Assembly: GCF_037975245.1 (NCBI RefSeq)
Contig: NC_092570.1
Span: forward strand, 14,033,001 to 14,097,000
DNA: 64,000 nucleotides
Direction: 5' to 3'
Source of the DNA: Apostichopus japonicus
Lineage: Eukaryota; Echinodermata; Holothuroidea; Aspidochirotida; Stichopodidae
Translations under genes and position numbers: made by a program
Part shown: positions 1 through 25,306 of the stretch, one piece after another
How positions within the stretch are numbered: the stretch's first letter is position 1
Layout of the letters: each line of letters starts with the position of its first letter
Notes under the pieces: model-generated
Told to the model about the DNA's origin: nothing
The model's database searches: none
What the model saw: the letters and a program-made list of their open reading frames with translations, nothing else

Positions 1-825
1 TTGAATCTCTGTTGACCCAATACTGTGCTGTGGAACGCCAATAGAGTATTTTTTTCTGTTGTTCAGTAGGGTTAGGACTTAGGTGAGGACCTGGGATTGT
101 TATCAATACACGTAAACACTTGATCTGCGGCTAGGCTAGACCATTTTCAAGTCTGCCTCAAACGCAGACCAAAGAGGACTTAGAAACCATTCCTTGCTGT
201 ATTCAATTCGAACCAAAGGACATTTCTTTTATTCGAACAGTGCCAATGAAATACGGGAATGCACTATCGTATTTTCATCAGGTACTACTACTAGGAGCCA
301 TGTAACTAACACTACAATTACTATATAGTTAGGCTAGTTAGTGAGCATATATTAGATGGCAACCATAGATACGATCGCTTACTGTAGGTTAACTGGAGAC
401 TGTTGCATCTTTTAGGCCTAGCCATTTCACATATTAGACCTATCAAGTATCAGCCTAGAATTGTAATATGCCTACACTTTAGGTGCATTGACCCCCCCCC
501 CCCCCCCCCGTGCTTGTTGACCTTTCAGATTGCTTTCCGCACATGTTGATTGGTTATTGAACAGTGTATCAAGGTGATGTGAGTTGTGTCTCTAAAGTCT
601 AATTATTGCACTGGGTTTCATTGATATGTGCTAAATTCTTTCTCGATTCTCCTAGCCACTTTGACATATGAGCCTTAATTGTGTCTCTTTATGAAGAATA
701 AATTGTAGAAAATTGGCACTGAGAAACAGGTAACTAGGCCTAAGTTAAGTAAATTTGTTGTTGATAGTTAGTATAGTACAGTACCAACCAAAACAGTTTA
801 AAGTGAGATAACTATCTCTTCACAG
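1..825. other. Upstream flank of the PLP-enzyme gene
   Basis: No coding exon was recognised here. The stretch holds an AT-rich sequence and a run of C at about 491-510. A good 3' splice site (polypyrimidine then CACAG) ends at 825, so the first coding exon probably follows an untranslated exon and intron in this region. No convincing TATA box or start site was found. Confidence 0.5.
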
Positions 826-891
826 AAAGTGATTACCTTAGAAGCTTTTTCAAAGTTTTGTCATCAGATCAGAGTTCAACAATGCTGTAAG

Positions 892-3800
892 ATGTCAACC
901 TTTACTTCATCAAGATTACACAACGGCTTGAAGAAAGCAAATGAAAAGTTGAGCAAAGAACTGAGGACCCATTCAACAAGCAAAGTTCTAAAATACAAGC
1001 CACCAGATTGGGCTCAGGATCTGTGTGGTATCCCTGCCATGAAATTAAAGGTATTTACTTAGTCCCTTGATCATTGTGCAGCAAAACAGAATTCAGTAAA
1101 GTTAGCATAAGTTGAAATTCACAACATTTAATTAATCCAAGATATATCTTCCCAAATATTATCTATGCATCATTATCTAGCTTATATGTGGCCAGCATTT
1201 ATTTAAATATATGTTCTTTGTCTTCTGCATACTGTAGAAATACAGCTCAGTATAAAATTAGCTTGCCAGAATGTGTCTACATGCAATGTCTGCAACTCTA
1301 CATCTTTGACAAACACAATGTTTGCCCAATACTAGATGAGAATTGAGAAGAAGGATTTGCATACTTGCATCTACACAAAAGGGTTTTCCCCCTTCAGATT
1401 CACAATATATCTATTCTCTCTCACATTCTTGCATTTCCATTTTAAAGACGCCTCCAAACTACTTTTGGTTATGTGCGACTTAAATGGTTTTCTCACCTCT
1501 TTTCTCTTCTGTCTTTGTTCAGCTTAGCAATTATAACACCCCTATTCATAGATGGTACCTTCCAGGCATTCCAGAAGACTTTGAAGTTTATATCAAGAGA
1601 GATGATCTCACAGGATGCAGTCTTTCAGGAAACAAGGTAACACGATAACATTTGCCTGTGGTACTGGGGGTGATCTTGCTGTCTGTGGTAGTGTAAATTA
1701 TGTTGTCTGTGGTAGTGGAGATGATGTTGTCTTTGCTAGTGGAGATGATGTTGTCTGTGCAAGTGGATATGATGTTGTCTGCTGCAGTGGTGATGATGTT
1801 GTCTTACGTGCTCGTGGTGATGTTGTCCGCTAATGTGATGATGTTGTTGCCTATGCTAGTGGATATGATGTTGTCTGCTGCAGTGGTGATGATGTTGTCT
1901 GTTCTAGTGGTGATGTTGTCCGCTGCAGTGGTGATGTCATTGTCTATGCTAGGGGAGATGATGTTGTCTGCTGCAGTTGTGATGATGTTGTCTGTTCTAG
2001 TGGTGATGTTGTCCGCTGCAGTGGTGATGGTATTGTCTATTCTAGGGGAGATGATGTTGTCAGTGCTAGTGGTGGTGTTGTCTGCTGCAGTGGTGATGAT
2101 GTTGTCTGTGCTAGTGGTCATGTTGTCCGCTGCAGTGGTGATGATGTTGTCTGTGCTAGTGGATATGATGTTGTCTGCTGCAGTGGTGATGATGTTGTCT
2201 GTTCTAGTGGTGATGTTGTCCCCGCTGCAGTGATGATGTTGTTGTCTATGCAAGGGGAGATGATGTTGTCTGTGCTAGTGGTGATGTTGTCCGCTGCAGT
2301 GGTGATGATGTTGTCTGTGCTAGTGGGAATGATGTTGTCTGTGCTAGTGGAGATGATGTTGTCCATGTTAGTGGAGATGATGTTGTCTGCATTTGTAAAG
2401 ATGATGTTAAGGGTTAGTACATAAGGTCTCAGGGAACATCTGATTAAAATCAGATACTCAGGCCAGGATGGCTCTTTATCAAATAAGCCTGTGGATTCCA
2501 CATACTTAAAGAAAAGCCCACAAAGTATGCCTTCTCAGCTATCTGATTGCTCAAATGAGACCTGACTAATGGTCACGTTAGGACATGATGAAAATTTGAG
2601 AATTGTTTGCAATTTCTTCTTTCATCTCAAAATCGTAGGCAAGGAAACTGGAGTTTCTATTAGCTGAGGCTTTGGAAAGTGGCTGCGATTCTTTGATCGC
2701 CTGTGGGGGAATGAATTCAAACTTCTGCCGTTCTTTGACAGCTGCTGGCAGAGAGCTTGGCTTTAAAAGCCACCTCTTCTTGCGGTCACGATCACTGGTA
2801 AGAAATTAAAGTTGTTACCGAAGAAAAGCTAAGTATTTGGTTTCATCTTGTTATGTTGTAGAAAACATATGGAGCTGGAAAAGTGAAAGAAACTGTACAC
2901 AGCTTCAATGACTATATTCTTTGTGTAAATTAACACCTTGATACGATTCATTGCATGTTTTGCGTTAGCATGTGCAGAATAATTACTAGCAATGAACATG
3001 CCGCGAAAGTGTCCATTAGCTATAGGTTGCATCCAAGAACCTGCAGTTTGTACTAAACGGCAAGTTTCTTCCAGTCGGTTAGCTGAGTGATCAGTCCCAT
3101 CTTTTCGCTCCTTAGTTGAGCTGCCTATTCGTCTATTATGCAACTTGTTACACAGCTAGTAGTCAAATCACTATCAGATCAAGGCAGACATGGCAAGGTG
3201 TGAACAAATCAACTCTTCCAAACTCACCAATATCAGTCTGCTTTGCAGGAGAGATAAAGTTTCAGTAAGTTGAGGTCAAGAGAGCTGAAAAATGCAACCT
3301 ATGGTCATGTATAATAAATTTGAAAGAACATAGACAAATATCAGATCAACTCAAATATAGGTCTATAAGGTACGTAAGCCAGGCCCTCGTCATGGTTTTA
3401 GTGTTTGGAAATACTACAGCAAGATATCATGTTTCTCATACCACAGTAAGCAAACAACAAGAGGAATTCCAATAGTCAATTTATTTCACTAATGTACTGA
3501 ATTCACAGTGTAAACTAAGCTTTACTTTTTTTTCAAAAGTTGTTAGGAAAATTTCAATATTCATTACCCCCAGAGACAAACATCATCATGTTTCTCATAC
3601 CGTAAGGAAACAACAAGAGGAATTCCAAAAGTCAATTTATTTCACAAATGTGAATTCACAGTGTAAACTAAGCTTTCCTTTTTTTTCTTCAAAAATCTTT
3701 AAAAAAATTCACTAATCATTACCCCCAGAGTTCTTCAGCTGTGAAAAACAAAACTTTGACTTTCATTTCCAAACTTGATCCAAACTACTGCAGAATGCCG

Positions 3801-6800
3801 AAGACCGTCCTGTGCTCGGTAACTTGGAGATGAATTTTCTTCTTGGAGCCGATGTTTACCTCGTACCTATAAAATCTTCTTATGAGAAAGATATCCTACC
3901 CAGGATGCAGCAACTAGCTACCCATCTCAGGTGACATTGCCTCTCTTATTCTTCACTGTATTTATCCATTGGGAGGGAGGAATTGGCAAAGTTTTCACCC
4001 TTTTGCATCAAGATGTTATGTTTCTTTCTATTAAAGGCTTTAATTTGCCCAGAATTTTTCAAGAATACAATAAAAATTGTTGTCTTAAAAGGTCAGTACT
4101 ATTTGCCATCCAAAAACTGCTAGAACTGCAAATAATGGTCACTGATTTTCAAACAGCATTTTCACTGACTGTCTGAAATCGTTTCGCCCCTTCAGATATC
4201 TTAATCTTTATCTAAATTAATACTTTAACCAACTAATGACTTGGAGTATTTGGAAATTGAGAATCTCATGACACAAACGCTCAGCAAATTTCAAGCGCCA
4301 TAAAAATTTGGAGCCGACACCCAAAACCCTTTCAGTTTTGTTTCAATGTTTGTTAAAAAATTGTTATTGGATAAATGGTTCTTTTCTTGTTCCACTTTAA
4401 AAAAAAAAGATCCAACTGCAACATGGCCCCATATGTGATACCAATAGGAGGTACATGTACTACTGGGCTCTTTGGACACATTGAGTGCTTTGATGAACTC
4501 AAACGACAGGTCAGAGACTTTAAAAATCCATTCAGTTTTTCTGTGATGTATTATATCTTATTCTGCTATCTTTATCTATATATATTTGAAATCCAGTGGA
4601 TTTCACCATTTGTCAGTAGAAAAAGACTAACAGTTAATGACACTTTTTTTTATCTGCCAGTGCAAAAATAAATTCTGCTTCTGTATTGATTCAAGTATTA
4701 AAAATTACAAGCAGGAATTTGATTTTAGCCCAGTATATTTTTTTTATATATTTGCAGCAATCCAGCAAGTGGCAAAAAATGGTGAAATTCTTAGCCTGAT
4801 AAATAGTTCATCCATTGTTGTTTTTTTCCTGTTACTAATGTAGAGTCATATGATTTCACATGATATATTAATATGTTGCTACAAGTTATAAATTCGTTGC
4901 TACAAATTATAAAAGCTAATTAAACATGTTGTTCGAATGGACTTTCATATGCTGGTATGGTTCATAGATTATTCACTTTTATTCTTATTATCATCTTAGG
5001 GGGCCTTGGAGGACTACACTGATTTAGTCTGCACGGCTGGTAGTGGTAGCTCGGCTGCTGGCTTCTGTATTGGGAATTACTTGAATGAGAGTCCAATGAA
5101 GTAAGTTTCATATTTTCTCATCAATTGATGACTTCTCCCAAGACTTGTTGATAATACTTGCATGTTATTTACAGTTTAATAACACTTACTATGAACATTG
5201 ATAGCCAATGATAACTATAAAGCTATTAACTGATGAAAATTTAAGCAAAGATAAAGATATCATGTAAATTTTCTATGATCACATATTTTTGTGTAAACGG
5301 TTTCAGTGGCATGCACAGGATTTTCAAGGTGGCGAGTGCCAATTCAAATTCTAGACTTCCCTTGACTGATTTAGTTAGGGGCATGAACCTTCGTGAAAGG
5401 GACATAATCAAATGAATGGTTTTATGAAGGAGAAGATGTGGCCCTGGGGTGATAGAAGCTGACTCCCATGTAGGGGTAGGTGGGGGGAGGTTGTCATCCA
5501 GAATTAAACAATAGACGTTTATATATAAATTGGTACATTCTGAGGCCTTCTTAGACTATACGATCTCTTAGGTCTAAACACAAAGTGATGCTGACAAACA
5601 CTCTTCTTGAATGTTTGTGAGTGTACAAAGGGAGAAGTGATCTAATTCCTCCCCAACTGAGCCATTTCCCCCCGACTGACACTGGAATGTGGGGGTCCCC
5701 CTTCCACCCCCCACCCCTTCCACCTGTACCCCTTTGCACACTGAATGGAATATTTATAATATAATACAAAATTACGTTTCATAATTTCAGAATACATGCG
5801 ATGGCAGTATGTGACGATGCTTCCTACTTCCATGGCGAAATAATGACGCTACTGAAGAACGTTGGTTTGCAGAAGGACGGAGAGAGTGGCGTCCAGTCAG
5901 CGGATCTGATTGATATAGTTGAAGGGGTCAAAGGTCTTGGGTATGGACTGTCAACAGAGGAAGAACTAGGTCAGAATCTGCATCAATTTGAAAAGAATAA
6001 TTCAGGGCTATTTTTTTTTTTTTTTGACCGATACGGAAAGTGGGGAACTCATTCTAAGTATCTGTATCTAATTAAAACAAAAGAGTGGAAAATAATGCAC
6101 AACAAGGCACTTTTTTAATGTCAGTTTGCTACGTCACATCACCACCACACCTGTTAGCTTCAAGTTCACGTTTGGTACCAAACAGTTAATATTTCTCATA
6201 TCAATATCTTGAAAACAGTTCGTAAGAATTCAGCACGAACTTCACCCAGTAATCTTAAGAACATCTTCCTTACTTATCATCAGTCAAACATAAACTGAAG
6301 TTGACTATTGGGATGTTCCTTGAAATATCATAGTGTTCCATTACATACAATAAAGATAGGCATCATATGGGTATAATAATAATAATAGTAATATTCAGCT
6401 GTTTTTACGACGCTTAAATGACCACAAATGAGGGAGGATCCTGTAAGGGCTTATGGATTACATCTTACATGTCGGGTGGCTTCCAATTCATTATTTTAAC
6501 TCAAAATGCTTCCAAACATCATCTAATCTCATTTGGTCACAAACTCATCATTTTAAGTTGTTTGTCATATTTTTCACACATGTGACAAATCTGAGGGGGT
6601 AGGTTGACTTTTTGACTTGTTCTTCTGTAATTGTGTAGTTTCCATGTCAAAAAATAATTTTTTTAAGTTAAATCTTATTGGTAATTTGCTATAATGAAAA
6701 ATGTAATTCTGGACCTTTTGGAATTGATTTTCATCTACTGTACGTACATGTCATTATCTGATAGAGTTTGTTCTGGAGACTGCAGCTACTACCGGAATCT

Positions 6801-7609
6801 TTCTCGATCCTACTTACACCGGTAAAGCTGCCTATCACATGCTGAAAAGAATGCAGACAACTCCAGAGAGCTTTAATGGGAAGAAGATACTATTTTACAA
6901 TTCAGGTAGATGTGTTTAGATATGTCACGCTGACTGTCCGTTATTCTTTATTTATTTTGAAAATGAGTCATGATATAAAAGATATCACTCCCAGGTAATA
7001 TCTGTGTCCTTTACCCCACAGTGCCTCCATCACATGCAATGTGTATACTTGGCCTTTTGCATTCAATGTGCAGATCTTGCCTGTAAGAAAATCCGCCCGA
7101 GATACCCCATTTTTTCCGTACTTTTTCCAGAAAAAGTAGGGTTATCTAGGACAGATTTTCTTATAGGCTAGATCTGCATTATGTTCAGTTGTCTACCAAA
7201 ACTGTGTGTGTGTGTCAAAGTAAACATCCGATAATCGTATGTATTTTCACACTTTTCTCCTGTAACCGTTGAATGTATGTCAAAGAAGTTGGTAAGTGAT
7301 TGGCATTAAGTGGCTTCCAATGGAATTACAGTTTTAGAGCCCCAACAAAATTGAAAGTAATTCTAACCAAACTAAGACATATATGTGCAATGCACCTTTT
7401 CAAAGTTTGACCGCTTATTGAGTTTTTTTAATGAAACTTAAATTTTGACTTTGTACTAAATTGTTTAATTTTTTTTAATTTTTCATACAATAGGATCAGT
7501 TCTTGGACTTATGGATGGTAGGATGGCGTCATTACTGGAGAGTAAAGATTCATTTCACAACGTACACGACTGGATGTCCATCGATCGTTTCCCACTGGAA
7601 TCAACTTAA
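892..7609 (+). CDS. D-cysteine desulfhydrase / ACC deaminase-like PLP enzyme
   Basis: Nine coding exons: 892-1050, 1523-1636, 2639-2797, 3794-3930, 4410-4509, 5000-5100, 5791-5969, 6765-6905, 7494-7609. Phases join without a break to give 401 residues, near the family's usual length. The fold-type II PLP (tryptophan synthase beta) family is shown by KRDDLTGC...SGNK with the Schiff-base lysine at 91, a GG-x-NSN loop (114-119), IPIGGT (200-205), a TAGSGSS phosphate-loop equivalent (235-241) and LDPTYTGKA (330-338, Tyr334). Thr after that Tyr, where ACC deaminases have Glu, favours a D-cysteine desulfhydrase (D-cysteine to pyruvate, H2S and ammonia) over ACC deaminase. Several loops differ from the usual forms (SNF for SNH, GSGSS for GSGGT, NSGS for HTGG), so the substrate is uncertain. 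The first in-frame ATG after the 825/826 acceptor is at 892. An N-terminal targeting peptide is possible but not clear. Confidence 0.88.
1645..2412. repeat. 21/24-bp minisatellite in intron 2
   Basis: About 30 units of a GATGATGTTGTC-type repeat (24 bp, with 21-bp and other variants) begin just downstream of the exon-2 donor at 1637. Nearly all units are multiples of 3, so both strands stay open for more than 120 codons by period alone. Many units contain CTGCAG. It is an intronic array, not a gene. Confidence 0.9.
3422..3732. repeat. Two-copy tandem duplication in intron 3
   Basis: A segment of about 158 bp occurs twice in direct orientation (about 3424-3571 and 3582-3731). Both copies start near CATCATGTTTCTCATACC and end near ATTACCCCCAGAG. 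They differ by small indels and substitutions. Confidence 0.8.
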
Positions 7610-10600
7610 GTTTTCCCTATTCTTCTGCCAAAATTTATATAATTCAACTTATCTCACACCTTTAGGAAACTTATTTTACTGGGTGCTGTTTTTTTTCTTT
7701 ATCAGAAGGTGGTTAACTTTTCAAAAATTACCTTTTCTCTTTTTAAAAGATTTGTGGGATAAACCACAAGCATGAAAACATTATGAGAGGAAAAAATCCA
7801 AGTTATTCCATGAGGTAGTTAAAAACAATTTATGAACCTGTTTACTTTACAGTATATCACAAATTTTCAGGTTAAAATAAAATTGGCTGAAAAGAGGAAA
7901 CTGAATTTGATTCTGCCTCACAAAGCACTCTAGGAGACATTTTATGTACAACCACTTCAGAATCAAAATAAGAAAAAGAAATTGTATTCCAGTGACAAAA
8001 AATTTTACCAAATAATCTATATAATATTTAAGCCATTTCCAGACAACAGTTTACAAGAGTGTGTCAATTAATTGTGATATTTTTTGTTGGAATGGGGAAA
8101 ACTTCAAAAACATGGCATTATTTCCATCTTTCTATTACACAAAGCAGACAGCTTACAGTCATTTTATTCACAACCAATGAGAATATCAAAATAAAAACAT
8201 ATTTTGCATTCCAGTGACGATAATTTTCCCAAAACACGTGCAAAATTGAAACCAGTTCAGGTGAGGCCTTACAGTGTGTTACTTGGTTGTCAACTTTTTG
8301 TTGGAAAGGTAAAATGGGTTATTGCTATATTTTCTCACTGTTAAGTAGAGACATATGAAATATAATAATACGAGGCACTAATCTCAAGAATGGATTGAGG
8401 ATTTTGAGAAGGAAAGAGTGTGACCCTGTGGTCATTGAAGCAGACACCCTTATAGTAAGAGATGCCTTGTTAACCATTTTACTACTTAAAATGTGACCTT
8501 TTGTTGAAAATCATTCATATACTGGAATTTTTGATACAGAATGCACAGAAGATCAATTTGGTCTTGAAGATTTGAGGTGATTTTGTGATATACCCTTTCA
8601 AATCAAACTTCACATGTCCCACCACCCCTCGAAGGTTCCCCTTTTGGGACCAATACTGATCGATGACCTGTCAAGGGTCGTTTATCAAAAACAATAGGAC
8701 TTGATGAAGAAAGATAACCTAGATTGATATCAGCTGCTGCAACATATCAGAATCATTAATTTTTGCCCATCGTCATACTGTCAACGCTATTAAAACTCAT
8801 TACTTAACAGTTTGTGTTTTTTACAGGATGCCAAATGTTCTCAATAATCCTTAAAATTACATTAATACCTTTGCCTATGTAGATTTTGTAATAAGTCAAG
8901 GATAAAATATATTTATATGAGATTATATAAACCATGAGAAAATAAAAGGGAGAAATGAAAAAGTTTGATTTCTTGTTCTGATTACTTGAATAAAAGTCAG
9001 GATTAATGTATTTGTTTGTTTCAATATTTAACAGAAAAACTAAATAGGAATAATTAAAACAAATTCAACTGATTGTTTTCCCTGAATTAATTGGAAAACA
9101 TTTCTTGATATTTTATTATAACTAAACTGAAAAAATTACTGTTATCCCTGTATTAACAGAAAAGGTACTGTTTCAATTTCAAAAGGTACGGTGGTCATAG
9201 GGCTGGATCCAAAGCTATTAAATTTTCAGAGGTGAAATCATTTATCAGGTATATGATTAGGTCCATACGTAAGGTTATGTTAATATTTACTTTGAATATT
9301 TGTGTTTGGTTGAAAGGGATGAAGGAAAGGGGGGTGTGGGGTTGTACACCTTCATACTCCCCATCCTGGAACCTTGCCTGGGTCCTACCCTACCATTACC
9401 CCGTTCCCCACCATCTTTCAGTTAGGTTGGTTGATCACAAGCATATTGAGAATGAAAAGCATAGTGCGAATAAAATCATCTTTAGCCAAGATATATATTT
9501 AATCGATATATTTGTGTTACACTTTAAACATAATTTTGCAAAATTAATTTACACAAATTTTATAAAAAAAACAGTAAAATATAATCTTTGTTTGAGATGT
9601 GTTAAAAGGTATTTGCAAAGTTGATCAACTTTGCAGCAAGCTTAATGCAATCATATTTTATAATGGCGGCGAATACTATGCAAAAACAGCTAAATTGTGG
9701 AGACATTTTGACTCCATGTAGCTTCAGTTAGCCTTAAGTTTTACACGCTCCCTAGACACACACTCCCATGGATCCATGTCCAGTATGAGTATCATGTTTC
9801 TGTTAGATAAAAGTTCAAAACTTTCCATAAAGTGACAACTTGAAATGTGACATAGAGGGGGCACTGGCAGGTAGAAAGTTGGTCCTTAAGTACTGAGCTA
9901 CAGGACACATTGTTTGCTCAAAGCCGCATATAGTAAAAGAGCTATCAGTAACTGACTGAAACTAAACATGTAAAATTATTCATTTACTTGATAGAAAAAA
10001 AACATAACAGATCAAATGTAACCCAAAAGACAAAGTAGAACATGATGTATAAAATGACAGTTTATTTCCAAACCATTATCCATTCTATTTATTAGATTTT
10101 ACCCCAAACAAGGGAAGACAGTTGGATACCTGTCAGAATGCAATCAAATGTTTCTAACCAGGTTACCTATTCAATATTGCTAGCATTGTGTTAACCATGT
10201 AGAGTAGATGCCCTACTGTGGCCCGCCAGCCCCCCCCCCCACCCATATGAATTATATTTCCGTATATTATACTAAAATAGTATTAAAATAGTATAAATGT
10301 GTAAAAGTAAGTTGGTCTGCATTTTGATCCTAGCAGGATCTTCTTCAAAGGCTAAATGACAAGCCTTTAAAAGTATAAAGCTATATCTTTGTTTTTCATT
10401 TCTTTCAATCTCCCAATTTCACCTCCATTACTAAATTAACTCCTAAATTGTAAGTCTCTGCAGAGTTGATCAGCCCTTTGACCTCCTTAATCCTCTTCCG
10501 TCTCTCCCTTTGATCTGTTTTTTTTCTTCTTTTGCTCTTCCTTTATATCTGTCCATCTGTCTCTTAGTAAAAAATGGAGCCTTCGTCTGTTTTCGTTTCA

Positions 10601-12476
10601 GTTAAGAAGAAGTTCTGGCCAGGAATCGAAACATCAGGCCCTCCATCTTTTATATCTTTACCTTTACAGACTATTTACAGTAGATAAGTAGTTCGCAAAC
10701 AGTTTCTTCCTCTCTCTCTCTCTCTCTCTCTTTGTATTTTGTAACGGAAAACTGAAGGTGTGTAATACATTATAAAAGACTGTAAGCAGAACCAGTTTAC
10801 AGTCTATGACTGAGTCCTCATACATGTGTAACATAACACATTCATATACAAAACTATAGACTTCCAACAAATTATAGAAATGGTGCAAAACCATCTCCGA
10901 TTTCAGGTTTATGTAAGCATATTAGTGTCAAGCACCCTGCAATTTAAGACAGGAACCTCTAATCAAAGATGGTCGCCTTCACTCGGCACTATCTGCACCC
11001 CTCCCCCCCCTCCCCAACCCTACCTCTCTCTCCTCTGGTCCATAGAATTATCCTAGCCTGTTTACATCATATTGAAATAAGTTTCAAGTAGAATACTAGT
11101 AGTATAGTCAGTATTGCGAAGTTCGGCATACTGCGAAGATCGGCCACCCCTAAGAAATACATGATTTCACCATGAAAAACTACAGGGAGAGCCAAATTTC
11201 ACCAAAAAGTACGAAGCTACAGTTATTTTCTATCCAAAATGACCCGTGTGCAAGAAATTACTTACATATTTGTCAATAAAATGACGAAGATCTATGAAGT
11301 CTGTTATAATTACTGAAAGAGCAACTGCGCCACCAATTTTATCACCAGCGCCACACTGTGGGTTGCGCGTCCGAACTTCGCAATACTCTAGCAAGAAATA
11401 CCAGTTCCACAATCACGAAGAATCTTCTTGGAAAACAACGTGAAAACAGTTTGCAGGAAAGAAAGTTTGGCCGTGTATCGTACTATAACTATAAATTCTC
11501 CCACCATATGAAGTATATTTTCAAATGATTTATACCAGAAGATTTAGTTTTGGGGTGTTTTAAGTCTTAAGTGGCCGAACTTCGAAGTCACCATCCTAGT
11601 ACACACACAGTACATACACAACAAGAAGTAAGGTCGTAATATTAAAATCCACACTTTTAAATACGTATTTTATACACTTTATTATGCAGAATCTAACCTT
11701 TTTTGGTATCCCCAACAGTGGATATTACAATCCTAAAACTGATGACACAACGGTCTGTGTAAAGAAACATTGCACACAGAAATTATCCTCTTTTCAGCTC
11801 TTTCTAAGTATAGTGAGAAAAATAAATTCAAATAATTCTGGATTTAAAGGAACTTACATGAATTAAAAAACACACCCTCAAAGATAGAGGTGAAAGCTCT
11901 CTTATTTGTTTCTCATTTGTCTGTTTCTCCTCCAAAGGATAAACTCTGATACCACACCAGTGACCACTGACAACAGAATTATACGAAGCATTTTCACAAG
12001 AGAATTTCTCCCAATTAGTTAATACAGTTCTTTGCATTTCTTTCATAGTTAAACTTATACAGTTACACATTCATGAATTAATACAGATTTTAATGAGTCT
12101 GTGAAGATCACTAAACACCTTGTGATTAGTGGATATAGTGAATACACTTCTAAATAATAAATAAGTAAACAACAGAAACAAAGAAAAAGATACAGCTCTC
12201 AGTTTTCCAAACACCTTGAATTAAGTTCTGCACTCTACCTTCTGAGCCATGGAACTTGTAGTCGGTGGAAATCCCAATATGCCATTTCTTTACTGCGGTG
12301 ACGATGAGGTAACTTGCGCACACGGTGTCACCAGGAATCACATTCCTACTTTAAATTCCAGACCATAGCCCACAAGAGTAGCAGAATGGTGCAAACTTTC
12401 TTCCAGTCCTTTATGATATTCAAGGATAGACAGTCATGCCTAAAATGTCAGTCCATTCTATAAAACATAATATTCC
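7610..12476. other. Intergenic stretch between convergent genes
   Basis: This lies between the 3' ends of the PLP-enzyme gene (+) and the RCBTB gene (-). No supported coding exon was seen. The first 1-1.3 kb probably includes the 3' UTR; an AATAAA lies near 8941. Contents noted: diverged paired segments near 7920-8100 and 8150-8310, two decayed motifs at 10325-10360 and 10600-10640 resembling the retroelement motif at 26210, a (TC)n run at about 10710-10733, and a MITE at 11110-11387. Confidence 0.5.
11110..11387. mobile_element. Short MITE with 17-bp terminal inverted repeats
   Basis: The left end AGTATTGCGAAGTTCGG is the exact reverse complement of the right end at 11371-11387. The 278-bp interior has no coding capacity. 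No certain target-site duplication was found, so the superfamily is not assigned. A related partial sequence (GGCCGAACTTCG) lies about 190 bp downstream. Confidence 0.6.
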
Positions 12477-24125
<11,649 letters not shown>

Positions 24126-24401
24126 CTTTCAGGTGCCTCTGTTAAATGTTAGCTGAAAAAAAGGCAGATGAAATTCAATCAAGTACAGTTTTGTTCTTGT
24201 TCGACAAAAGTCATTAATTTGTACTGTGCAGTGTATTAACATAGTTCTAATTTGCATAATATGTCCACGTCACCATTGCTTCTACGTTACTATACTTTGA
24301 CTGTGCATATAATACATCAGAACACATGTTAACTCCAAGCAGACCACACGTGTATGTGTTCTCTCTTATACTTATAGTTGTGTTAGTATAGTAAGGCCCC
24401 G

Positions 24402-25306
24402 GTGAAGACACAACAATTGGCAATTGAAGATGGGATATGGAAACGCAAAACGATATCTTGGAATGATGGGATCATTCCCAATATTGTATTGAGATTTCGT
24501 GAGTTTGCGAAACCAGAGACATTTTGTACCTGGCAACGTGTAGTGAGTATGAGGTATACACTTGTCGCTTGGACATTCGTTTTCACAATGGCCACTATTA
24601 TTAAAGCAGAGTCGTATGACCCAGATGTAGAAATGTGGGAGTCCTATGAGAAACGTCTTACACAATTCTTTCTCGCAAACAACGTGGAAAATGAGAACAA
24701 AAAGTTGCCATTTTACTATCCTCTATGGGAGCTAAAGGCTATGGCTTTCTCAGTCAAGAATTTAAAAACACCTGTGAAACCTTCAACTATGAAATTCAGA
24801 GATATTTGTAAACAGTTGCAGGACTATTATAACCCTAATGCTAGAAAAATCAGTTCAAACTTCAGCAAGCAACAAGACACCCCCTCACTGGTAGTGAACC
24901 TGCACTTGAACTAAAAATGTAAATTAGTACTTGTTCTACATTCGTTTTCACAATGGCCACTATTATTAAAGCAGAGTCGTATGACCCAGACGTAGAAATG
25001 TGGGAGTCCTACGAGAAACGTCTTACACAATTCTTTCTCGCAAACGACGTGGAAAATGAGAACAAAAAGTTGCCATTTTACTATCCTCTATGGGAGCTAA
25101 AGGCTATGGCTTACTCAGTCAAGAATTTAAAAACACCTGTGAAACCTTCAACTATGAAATTCAGAGATATTTGTAAACAGTTGCAGGACTATTATAACCC
25201 TAATGCTAGAAAAATCAGTTCAAACTTCAGCAAGCAACAAGACACCCCCTCACTGGTAGTGAACCTGCACTTGAACTAAAAATGTAAATTAGTACTTGTT
25301 CTAAAA
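24402..25306 (+). pseudogene. Retroelement gag-like fragment, tandemly duplicated
   Basis: Two direct copies 365 bp apart (ATGs at 24588 and 24953) each encode the same 108-residue peptide beginning MATIIKAESYDPDVEMWESY. They differ at only a few sites (an N/D and an F/Y change). The pattern (YDPDVEMWESYEKRLTQFF, LKTPVKPSTMKFRDICKQL, DYYNPNAR) resembles the N-terminal gag region of Ty3/gypsy-like elements. Each copy stops soon after, with no zinc knuckle, protease or reverse transcriptase, and no LTRs were seen. It lies upstream of the RCBTB 5' end and is best read as a dead retroelement piece; a domesticated small protein cannot be excluded. Confidence 0.6.

Noticed and set aside
1700-2501. 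Long frames on both strands (177, 149 and 127 codons)
   Set aside because: They exist because the minisatellite unit is a multiple of three; they lie in an intron and have no protein family signal.
9232-9624. 130-codon plus-strand frame
   Set aside because: Low-complexity AT-rich composition, no family resemblance, no splice or start support.
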